Assembly: GCA_029224185.1 (NCBI GenBank)
Contig: CM055188.1
Location: forward strand, 6,015,001-6,079,000
Direction of reading: 5' to 3'
Source: Karalla daura
Lineage: Eukaryota > Chordata > Actinopteri > Chaetodontiformes > Leiognathidae
DNA: 64,000 nt
The position numbers were made by a program, and so were the translations under genes. Of the stretch, positions 26,375 to 37,251 are shown in pieces. Below the pieces are notes generated by a model that did no database searches, was not told the DNA's origin, and worked only from the letters and a program-made list of their open reading frames with translations. The stretch's first letter is position 1; each line of letters opens with the position of its first letter.

Positions 26375-26870
26375 ATGCCTGTGCACTGTGCTGCATGTAA
26401 CTGTCAAACTCGGAAAACTGTTGAAAACAGGGCTCGTGGAATTACTTTTCACAAGTAATATTGAACATTATTTTCGGTTGTAATCTGTGAATAGAATATG
26501 ACTACTGTATTTATGTCTAGCAGAAAAACTGTTGCAGGAAGATGATATGAAGATGTACAGGGTGTAGTAAAAATAGGAAGAAGGTAAATAAACTTGGCTT
26601 CCTTTGTAAAATGTTTCTCATGTTCGCAATGTTTTTGAACAGACAGAGACAGGGACACCAGGTAGAAGTGGGAAGTGGCTTTGAGGAGGGAAAGATTAAC
26701 TGCAAGTGATTCAACTGTGCTTTGCAGTGAACATTTTACGCAGGAGGATTTTGAAAGACAGGTCAGATTGTCTGACTCAGAGATGGTGTTATTCCATCCA
26801 TTGTCAGCTTCCGCCTCATCTCCAAAGAGGTTCCAGGACGCATTCTTGTCCTGTGGCTGGGGAACTCACT
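26375..26870 (+). pseudogene. THAP-domain gene, broken
   Basis: Exon 1 (26375-26454) begins MPVHCAACNC, giving the first two zinc-binding cysteines (C-x4-C), and ends at an AA|GTAATA donor. The second part, from about 26642, carries KWEVALRRE and VLCSEHF (the C-x2-H half of the C2CH zinc site), followed by residues resembling the closing motif (GVIPSI) of THAP domains. Three lesions are seen: a TAG in frame just before KWEVALRRE (26663-26665), a one-base loss near 26755-26760 that changes frame, and a TGA in the shifted frame in place of a codon one base away from CGA. THAP domains are zinc-dependent DNA-binding modules; some derive from P-element-type transposases. The gene runs into the end of a gypsy copy at about 26870. 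No downstream domain is visible. Confidence 0.7.
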
Positions 26871-29800
26871 ACTAACTAATTATAGTCCTTCAAGTACTCT
26901 GGAGCTTTCCTGGCTCGCTGAGATCTTCTCATTGCTGGTAGGTCAACTGCAGGTGAAGACTCAGGCTGCTCCACTGTTCTTTCTGCTGCAGTGCTGTCAG
27001 TAGAATCAGCAGAGACAGGTACCTCAGGTGCTACCTGAAGTGGTGGTTCATCATCGGCCTCCTCTGGTGAGGTGTGGTGGTATGGTGCTGTCATGATATG
27101 AGGTATGCCATTCTTTTCAGCGAACTATAGGAACTGGTAAAACAGTTCCTGGTAAAACAGGTACCATTGTGACCGACCATGCAGTGGAACCACAACGCGT
27201 CCTCCCCACAGGGTACATCCTTCCTGGGTGCTGAGCTCATCCTGCCGTCGGGCATGCGGAATGAACTCAGCACTGCTTTCCTTTGGCCAACCTCGCAAGA
27301 TGTATTGACGCACTCTTGCTAGCACAGGGTCTTTGTCCGTCCATTTCTTTATTTGCTGTGCATTCACCAGTGGAACCCCACTGTCCTCAAACAACAGCAC
27401 TCTCTCCTCCTCCTCAGGCGTACCCTCTCTTCCCTCATCCACGGTTAGCCTACTCAGTGCGTCAGCATTTGTATGGTCCCGGCCATCCTTGTAGACAATG
27501 TTGTACTCATACGCTGCTAACGTAACTGCCCATCTCTGAATCCTAGGAGATGTCATCTGGGGTATGGCTCTCATTTCATTGAACAGTGAAATTAGTGGCT
27601 TGTAATCCGTCACTATCGCGAACTGTCTCCCATACAGATATTTGTGGAACTTTTTCACTGCAAAAACTACCGCAAGGCCTTCCTTGTCCAACCCGGAGTA
27701 GTTCTTCTCAGCTGCACTAAGAGTTCTTGAGATGAACCCTATGGGTCTTTCCGAGCCATCTGCCATGTGATGAGAGAATATGGCTCCCACACCGCAGGGT
27801 GATGCATCACACGCTAAGATAAGTGGTTTGTTTGAGTCATAGTGTACGAACACTCTATAGGACTGAAGTAGCGCTTTGGACTCTTCAAAGGCGGTCTGCT
27901 GCTTGGCCCCCCATAACCATTTCTCTTCTTTCTTCAGCAGGGTATGTAGCGGTGCCACCAGTGTGGAAAGCTTCAGGAGGAATCTATGGTAGTAGTTCAA
28001 CAAGCCAAGGTAAGCTTTTAACTCAGTAACATTTTGTGGCTCAGGTGTCTCTGCAATGGCTTCCACTTTCTCTGTCAGGGGGTGTAGACCACTGGCGTTG
28101 ATCTTGTGGCCTAGAAACGTCACCTCTTTTCCCATGAACTCATACTTGCTTCTTTTCAACCTCAGGCTGCTTTTCTCCAACCTTTTAAGTACTTCCTCCA
28201 GTGTTTTCAGATGTTCTTGTTCCTTGGTCCTGTACAAAGTATGTCATCTTGATAAATAGCAACAATCGGAATTCCACTTAGGATGCCCTACATGGTTTCC
28301 TGGAATATAGCAGGACTGGGAGCTACTCCAAATGGCAAGCGTGTGTAGGTATACAAGCCTTTGTGTGTATTGATTGTTACATACTTTCTGGATTCTTCTT
28401 CCAGGACTACTTGTTGGTAGGCGTGACTCATGTCTAATTTTGTGAGGCGTTGCCCCCCATTCAACTGTGCGAAAAGGTCCTCCACCTTAGGAATTGGATA
28501 CTAGTCCACCCGCGATGCTCTATTGACAGTGAGTTTGTAATCCCCAAGTATTCTAATGGAGGCATCTGATTTCCGCACCGGAACCATGGGTGCCGCCCAC
28601 TCTGCAATCTGCACTGGCTCGATCTTGTCATCCAGCACCCTCTGTAGCTCGCTTTTGACCAGTGGCTTAACTGCATAGGGTGCTGGTCGGGGTTTGCAGA
28701 ATCATGGTTGGGCCTCCCTGTCCACATTTATCTTCGCAGTGACACCCCTGAGCTGTCCCAACCCTTCTTTGAACACCTCTGTTGTTGTTCTTAATTTTAG
28801 TGAGTGGGGCTTTAATTCTGACATGTTTGTTTTCTTCAATAGCTGTGTGTACTGCTGCTTTATACAGTCACCCCACAGCCAGTATCAACTTCAAATGTTA
28901 CTTTCATTCCATTTACATTTATGGTGCGTGTGATGGGTGCCACCTTTGTCAGCTCTTCTGACATGCTGTAAATTGTGTGAATTGTTCTGCACATGTGAAT
29001 TTCCCGCCTTTGATCTACATGCTTTCTTGATGTGTCCTCGCTTGCCACAATTATGACACAGCTCAGTCGCAAACTTGCATTCGGTGGCATTGTACTGGCC
29101 GTTGCAGCGATAACAACTGGGGAATTTACGCTGAGTCATGTCAGTAGATACTTTGTGGGCTCCTACTTGAGTCTTTGGCACACGTGCATGCAGTGCTGTG
29201 TCCTCGACAAGCCTCCCTTTCATTTTCTTCGCATCCTTTGATGCTGATTCCATAGCTTGGCGCAATTCCAAGGCCTTATCAAAAGTTAGCTTGGATTCTG
29301 ATCAAATTCGCCGTTGCATTCGGTCATCATTCACTCCACACACTAGTCGGTCTCTTAACATCTATAACAGTGAGTCTTTGTAATCACAGTGCAGTGCTAA
29401 TTTTCTCAATTCAGCCACATACTCAACTATTGACTCACCGCTCTTCTGTATGCGTGAATTAAATTTAAATCTTTGCATAATTTCACTCGGTTTGGGGTCA
29501 AGGTGTTTCTGAAGCTCAGCAATCAGCTGGTTGTACATTTTTCCCTTGGTAATGCAGGACTAACTAGTTTTGTCAACAAGTTGTAAGTAGCTGCACCAAC
29601 TCCACTTAAAAGTGCAGCCGTCTGTCTGGCTCTTTAATATCATTAGCTTCCGCCATTTAAATCCTTGTTGCCAATTGTGTGATATCCTACCAGGTAGCAA
29701 TCATCACACTGGAGCTGTTTTTCTTTGGCTTCATGCCATTTATTTCTTCAATACTACGACTACTAAACTCGCGCTCAAGCTCTTCTTCTCTGTCTATAAT
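26871..29800 (-). mobile_element. Ty3/gypsy retroelement, minus strand, gag to truncated pol
   Basis: In minus-strand order: gag (about 29800-28880) with a CCHC zinc knuckle (C-x2-C-x4-H-x4-C, near 29060); a protease-like VDTG motif (28880); reverse transcriptase (28730-28200) with the YQDD active-site motif near 28245; RNase H and the segment before integrase (28237-27125); and a final acid-rich tail (27094-26876). Stops and frame changes interrupt gag and the reverse transcriptase. Almost all of the integrase core is missing between about 27180 and 27090. No LTR was found at either end; the 3' end abuts the THAP pseudogene at the pol stop codon. It cannot be autonomous. Confidence 0.85.
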
Positions 29801-29829
29801 CACAATATCTGCAGTGCTATACTAGAAAG

Positions 29830-30180
29830 GTAGCTCCCCCTAGAGGCATTTACTATTAGTGACTAAGACATTCAGTCTACCATAAATTTGTTGTGTTAAA
29901 TTTTGGAATCTTCATTATTTTATTGTAAGACTGAAACACAAGATGATAGTGTGTAGTCGCGGTACAGCGCAGCCGGGGCAGCGCTGCCACTGTGCCGCGC
30001 GGCAAAGCAGCAAGGTTGCTAAGCTACCAGTAACAACATTTAGCAGTTGGTTTGAGCACGATCTTGTGAGAAGGTGTATTAAGTCTTGGCTATAGTGCTA
30101 TTAAAAAGACGAGGAGACGAGCAGCACAGAAAAGGAGGATGTGGGTCCATCCAGTTCTGATGGAAAGGCAGGAACTGGGG
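29830..30180. other. Unassigned spacer
   Basis: A short GC-rich stretch (29960-30005) stands out, but no ORF or terminal repeat could be assigned. Confidence 0.4.
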
Positions 30181-30184
30181 GAAT

Positions 30185-30395
30185 ATAGACTGGGTCCGGG
30201 AGCTACAGCTCCACAACAACCGCTTTGAGATCTACCTCAGGCTGGTCTGGGAGCTACAGCTCCATAATGCTCGTTTTGAGGTCAACTTCAGGCTAAGCAG
30301 GAAGCAGTTTGACTGCCTGCCCACTAAACCTTGTGTCCCAGAGATCGGGAAACTTGATTACCTGCCCCTCCATGACAGTTCTGGAGTCCTCTGGA
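30185..30395 (+). pseudogene. PIF/Harbinger transposase N-terminal fragment with internal duplication
   Basis: The plus strand reads WVRELQLHNNRFE followed by FRLSRKQFDCL, which resembles the N-terminal region of Harbinger transposases (a W-x-ELxL...RF...FRLSRxQFD pattern). The first half occurs twice in tandem: 30189-30240 and 30241-30291. The frame then enters unrelated sequence and ends. No DDE nuclease domain follows. Confidence 0.55.
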
Positions 30396-31100
30396 GCCAT
30401 GGATGTATAATAAGAACTGGATACCGGACCAAACATGGCGGCCCATTCATTCCTATGTAACACTGCCCACTGGCGCATACGACTTCCACATCAAGGAAGG
30501 AATAGAGCTCGCACAATAGAGTCACTCCCATCGGGCAACACGGGACCATGAACCAAGCTACGTTCAGGAGAAACACGGGGAGAAAGTGCGGCAAAACGAC
30601 ACGCATGTGCTTTGAGAGTGCATGTGAACTGCTGTGAGGTCACACTGTGCTGTGAAACTTTTTAGTGACTTTTCTGTTTAAATTAAAACATTTCTTGAAA
30701 AATGAAAAATCTATGAATTAAATATATGTAATACAAAGATCAGTAATGATCTATGTCTGCTGCTGAGGACGTCCTGTCAACAGTTTTACAGCCGTTTCTT
30801 TTACTATTGCCTTTTAAGGGGAAAATGCTTTTTGGGCCCAATGGGATTTCTGTTGCAATACCAGGGTTGGCCACTGGGGGAAACCGGCTGGCTGGCAGAC
30901 AGGTGGCGCCATAGACACAAGGCTCTGCACTCTTGCGCCGTGGAACGTATACACAATGAATGGGTTTCCTGCCTGCCGCCTGCGCTTGCCACGTTGTATC
31001 TGGAAGGACCTTTATGCTCTCAGTTTGAATTAAAAGGTGGTTATGGATTGCCATCAGTTGACACTGGTATTGGCTTTCAAAATTTCATTTGCTGGTTAGC
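30396..31100. repeat. Probable dispersed repeats of unknown class
   Basis: The stretch at 30400-30560 (GGATGTATAATAAGAACTGG and following) and the GC-rich stretch at 30825-31005 contrast with the AT-rich surroundings and look like short interspersed repeats. No termini were identified. Confidence 0.3.
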
Positions 31101-31150
31101 CTTGCAGCAAACAACAATAGAACTGTTAGATTAAGGTAATTAAGTTATTG

Positions 31151-32636
31151 TTTATTAAGTAATATTACAGTAAAAAAAAAGGTTGAAGTTAAGTTAAATA
31201 CAGGTTGGGATTCCCCTGTAAAGCTTCCTTCACATACCTCTTCATCAATAGTTCAATAGTTCAGTGTGACACATCCCTCATTTCCCAAACTTGGATGTGA
31301 TGTCTATTTATGAAGCTGAATGGACTTCAAAAGTAAGCCTTCTCCCCCAGTGCTTCTCTGGCTCTTCTGTTCTCCTCCATGAGATCCTCCTCAAACTTCA
31401 CTCCACCTTCTTTGCAGACTCTTGAGGATATGCTGAGCATATTCATGCTCATCTTCTCTCTGAGGAGGAGATGTATAAAGTTTTGTGCCAAATTTACTCA
31501 TGTTCTTTTGTGTAAGTATCCAAAAAAGAATAAGTTGAGTAAGAAGTTAATTAACTTATTTGTGGAACTTTTCAGAGCAGAGATATGCTGACACAACCCC
31601 TCTGCCATCTTGCTGCTAGTCAAGTTCTTGATAACATATCAAGCCTACAATAGCCCTGCCTTCTGATCGAACAAATGTCCAAGTTGAAAAAAGATCCACC
31701 TTTGACAAATCATCACGTGGCCCAGTTCCTGGAGTGTCCCGTGTATCTTGTAGTGATAATCTTGAGAAGGTTTCTGAGGACAAACAGCCTTCAGAGACTG
31801 ACTAAACCCCTTCTCTTCAGAGGGACTGTCTATCGCTGTAATTATTAAAACAATGTTCTGACTAAAACCGTGTAGTTTGCATATTAATAAGATATGAGAT
31901 GATCTTACTACTATGGATTTTGTTTTTATATTTAGTTTTTATTTGCTCCCATTTTTTTTAGTGGGAGAAAATATCTAAAATCTCTTTCTCTCTCTCTGTC
32001 AAAAGCCAAACAAGCCAAATATTTTGGCTTGTTGTCTACTCTTTTTATTTAATTATGTATCTGATGTAGGTGTTGATTATGTTAAGACATAGGTCACATA
32101 AGCAAGATTTCTGCTATCAACAAAAGTTAACTTTTCAGAAAAAATTTAATTTCTCAATTTAACTTCAAGAAATCTTGTACAGAGTGCAATGCAAACAGTG
32201 TTTTATATGAGTGAATTTGTTTTAATGCAGCATATTTTATACATGCTTACAAAAAGGAGGTGTACAAATATATCAACATATAGAGAAACATATAGAGATT
32301 AAACAGGTTAAAATAGAGACTGTCTGTGACATGCAGCGATATCTTTGCTGGGGTAAAATATGTGGCAACATAGAAGGCTTAGAAACAGATAAAGTCATTT
32401 TCAAAAGTTTAGAAAGTAAATATTCTGTATATGAACTACCACCTTTCATTGCTTTACAAATGCATGACATCCTGAAATTAAGTCAACATCAACCTATTGT
32501 GGATCACTTTGTAAGTCTTAGAAGTTCAAGCTCCATTATACAATCATGTTTTTATTTTGTTCATTGCTGCTGATATCCATATTCACAATTCTGCTTAAAT
32601 TTTAAAATTGGTGGACATCATGGCTGCTGTAAGTCT
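31151..32636 (-). other. nfatc2: Probable nfatc2 3'UTR region
   Basis: The minus strand below the nfatc2 stop at 32637 is AT-rich without exons. AATAAA signals on the minus strand occur at 32044-32049 and 31151-31156; either could end the transcript. Confidence 0.35.
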
Positions 32637-33379
32637 TCAGAATTGCTCTTCAATATGGCCTTTCAGATCTCTCTTTATGATGTCATTCACTAGAAGAAAG
32701 TAAAGATAAGTGTGAGTAACTGTAAGAGACACAGGATACCTTTACTTTACATTATGTGTAAAGGGATTCTTTTAATCTGAATATTGCATACTTGTTTTAT
32801 GTCTAAACTTGCAGTCTAGTGTTGTGGTTAGACTAAAGGTCACCAGATGCCTCTATTTTATCGGATACAAACTGAATTGATTTCCAGATTGATCAGGGCA
32901 GTAAATAAAGATTTTGACTGTGATGAGATTTAGAACTATTATACTTAATATAATATATTAATATATTGTCAAGAAGTAATACTCAATATGATTTGAAGAA
33001 ATTAAACTGGGCTTGAGGCTATGTAATCTGTGAACATCATTGTGTGTTTGCCTTCATCTGAGTGTAACAGTCAAATGCAAAGACATAGGAGAGAGGATTC
33101 AAAGGCCTGACAGAAAACCACAAGGATTTGCAAGCACGCAGTTGCAGTGTGTTTGTTTGCATCTGCAGACTGGACCACAATCACCCCGCCCCCAGGCTTC
33201 AATATGTCACTTCAAGTCAAAGCTTATATATGTGTATGTGGGGGGGGTGAGGGCGAGGTGATTGTGGTCCAGTCTCCAGATGCAAACAAACACACAGTTG
33301 CAGTGTTTGTGCAAAGAGTGTGTCCAAGCTTTGAATATTTGAATGTACAAACATATATATATATGTGAGACATATATGT

Positions 33380-33410
<31 letters not shown>

Positions 33411-36400
33411 GACACACAGAGAGAGAGAGATAGTCTGCAAGTCTGCATTAATTACTGTAAGAGCAGAATGTTTACACAAATACTCACCATCCTCCAGGTA
33501 GTAGTTTTCTTGTTTAACTGTGACCCTCTCAAGAGCTTGCTCATCAAGGTGTCTTATAGCAGAGCCAATCTGGATCAGGTGCTGATCTCCCAGTTCCACC
33601 CAGCTATCTGCCTTCTCCTGGGCTTGCTCATGGACATACCTTGTGAGTGATGACTTTCCCAGTGGCAGTGCAGGTTGCACAAACCCCTGGTGTCTTGCCA
33701 TCAGACCAGCTTCGTTTTTATCACCAGGATGAGGGCCTTCAGTCAGTTTGGCTCCGGGGGCCCTGGCACTGTGGTACTGGCTTGCAATGGAGGCAGGTTG
33801 TGAGGCCAGCAGGGAGCTGCTCAGGACAGCACCACTGCAGCTGCTGTAATGTGGATTGGCTGCATGGTACAGCATGGGATTGTTGATCGGAGGACCAACT
33901 CTGGACCGGTAATACAAAGATGGGTCATCCAGTAGATCAGTGGTTAACACATGAGCTCTCGGGTCTACAGTGGTTAGATGGTACAGTGTTGGGGAAATAT
34001 TCAAAGCTTGGAGGTTGCTGTCTTGCTCCAGGTGATGACAGAGTGACTTCATGCTGTAGGAATCCAACTGGTAGTCATCTACTGGCTCTGATTTAATTGC
34101 TAGAATACAAAAAGAAAGAGTATGAAGTGGTAAAAGTCAGTATAAGTCAATGATTACTTCACTGACACAATTGTAAGCACTGAGACAAATGTAACCGTAG
34201 CATGTCTGATGTTGCACAGTGGTTCCAATGCCATGTAGTGATAATCCAATTTTCAGGTGGCAGGAGGTAGGTGAAGCTGATGAATGCAGCTTTACCTAGT
34301 TTAGCCAATTAACATGATAATTTTGATCATCATGCATTTATTTGTCACCCAAACATGGAACTTTGAATATTGGACAAATATTTGACCAACATATTTCAAC
34401 CACTAGTGTCCACTTAATGGGGTACTATGAAGGCATCAATATCAAGGCAATGTCTGCCGGTGATTAACAAGACCTTTTGGGCTGAATCAAATCTCTCAAT
34501 AAGCCAAACTTTTCCTCAACCTGTCTTATTCTAGTATGGCTAGTGCTCAACTTTGTTTCCTAAATGCTCATCAGCATGAGAGAGTCTGTGTGCCTCATTA
34601 TGGCTATGGCTGTAGATGGAGATCATGAGTGAAAACAGTGAGTGAGACATTTTATCCAATTACAGCAAGTGAGAGTTGCTTGCCCACAGAAAATGATGCA
34701 TTTTTGTGTCTGCCTGCTCTTGAATAATTTGTTTCTCGTGACTGGAACTGATTTCTTGTAAAGACATTTCAGGTAGTGGTATAGCATCATGGAAAGCATC
34801 TTGTCACCAGCTTCTGTCAGGTGGGCCTTATTTGTTTAAATTGTTGATGTTTCTTTATTTTAAGATTGAAACAAAAATAGTGTAAGTTAAATAATATCTA
34901 CCACATTAGCAACATAATAATCTCTTACCTGCTTGTTTGTTTATTTTTACCTTCAGTGTCAAAGTCAAGGTCCATTGTCATGTGTTGTTTTGTGAAGTCC
35001 TTCAACTTTAAGGTTATATTGAAGTTGAGAACATTACTTTCTCATATCCTGTCCTATCAATACCTCCTGAGCTAAGGAAGCAAACTCTTGACCATTAATT
35101 CACCATACCTTTTCTAAAATTCTTTAAAAAACCCTTCTCAGTCCTGTGGGAGGAGAATCATCTCTTACAGGACTGTGTAGTCAGAATCATCTGAATACAA
35201 ATCCACATACTTATCACAGGAGTATAGATGAAGTGCTGAGGCTGGCTGCGTTTCTTTTTCCCGTTAACGACATAGAAGTTGACTTTGGCTGGTTTGGAAA
35301 TGGTATGACTTCGATATGGTGGGATTTCAACAAACAGCATGGTCTAGATATGGATTGCAACAAAACAGAAAAGCCACATTTCAGTCAAGTAGCAATGCTT
35401 AACTACACTTTTATAAAACTCAAAAACATATGAAAAAATGTTAAAACTATTGAAGAGCAATATGATTTGCAGCAGAGGTAAACATTGTGGGCATAGATGT
35501 GACTTTTTGTTTCACTCTCCATTTTTAGCATGTGTGAATTTGTATCAGCACCAGTTAATTGATGAAAAAAAGAGACAGTTATCTCAAATCCTTCCTCCTA
35601 ATCATTCCCTGTTTTTATGTATACATGTGTCGAGGCAGTAAGCAGAGGTTAACTCACAGCTTGCGTTTTGTCCCTGTCCACAGCGGCCTCCACCTCCCAA
35701 AGTTGCTTCCCCTCTGAAAACAGATGGGAGAGTGCACAATGAAAGTTACGAGTAGGATTTTGGCTATGTAGATATTTGGCTTGTGTATTTGTTTTCTTTA
35801 TAGGATTTAGAGGGGAGGATCACCACCTCTTTTCTCGAACAGCTGGCCCAGCTCCTGGAAACAAGTTGATTCTCAAAAGGATTTGCAGTTTTGCTGAGGA
35901 TTACACCAACTAAGGGCCTGATTTACTAAACCTTTTCGTGTATAAAATCGTGTGCAAACTCGCTGTCACCCGCAAAAAAAATGTGCAAGCTGATTTACTA
36001 ACGGTGCGCACAGTGGATTGCGTCCTCTAAGTGAAGAAAACAGCGCGTGCTGCCCATTTAGTACCTTGGCCTTAATGCATATGCAATATGGGGCGTCACA
36101 GCTCGTGCATGCAAATTCCTGGGAGGAGAATATGCAGATTGGAAATATTAGCACACGCACAACGATTTATCAAACCCGGAAACGATTGCGGTGACTGTTT
36201 TTGCGGCTAAATTTAACACGTCTGAAAGTAAGGTGCAAAACCTCCCAGTTTGACGGACAATGGCTGCAGAAAACGAATTTTGATTCTGAATTAATTTCTG
36301 TGAGCTGTTTATGGTGCGTTTTATTTTCATTCAAAAAAGCGAAAGGATGCAGGGAAATAAGATGTTATGTATGGCGAACGTGATTAAACATATTTTTTAA

Positions 36401-37192
36401 GAATAACCACTGTCAATATGACATCTCTGTGGCTCTGTTTCCTTGGTTGTCTTTTGCACCAAACACATAATTAACAGCACTATTACGCAGCGTGCTGCCT
36501 GCCCCAGTCCCTCCAGTCCCTCCAGTCCCACAGCTCTTAGGCTGATGGAAGAACCGGCCACTGCCTGCACCGCAGCTTCCACTCCTCTACTCAGTGACTA
36601 TATGGCCATCGCTGGTCCAGACACGGCGCTGACCAGCGGCCCGGTGTGCGTGCCCCGTTGCCATCGGAGCGCACGAGCCAAACTGGCCGCTGCTCGCACC
36701 TCTTGCGCAATCGCCCGTGATCGAGAGCAGCAAACTTTTTACTTTCTCCTGCCAGATGCGGCTGTTTGCCTCAGCCAAAAGGACTTCAAACTCCTGGGAA
36801 TCATATCGATTCTTGCTCTTTCCTTTGCACCCGCTATGATGGAAAGGCTGACAGCGCGCAAACTCCTCATTTACATACTGCTGTATGCACCTTTTGTCAC
36901 TGCGGCAAATTCCCTTAGTAAATCACCCGCAAAACGCACGCAAATCAAGCACGCAAATTCGTACCAGGAGCACGCAATTTAGCGCCCCTTATTTGGGATC
37001 TTAGTAAATCAGGCCCCAAGTCTCATAAAAACATTCCCTGGCAACTCTGGGCCATAGTACATAGATGGTTTACTTAATAGTGGCCCTTTAATTATACAAC
37101 ATTATACAACATACTTAGTGCAAAAAACAATATTTTCGGGTAGTAGAAACATAGAAACATGTACACTTTTAGTATGTATGTATGTATGTATG

Positions 37193-37251
<59 letters not shown>

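Noticed and set aside
36443..36982. A 179-codon plus-strand frame inside the TIR element
   Set aside because: No transposase motif; the GC-rich interior of the element explains the open frame.
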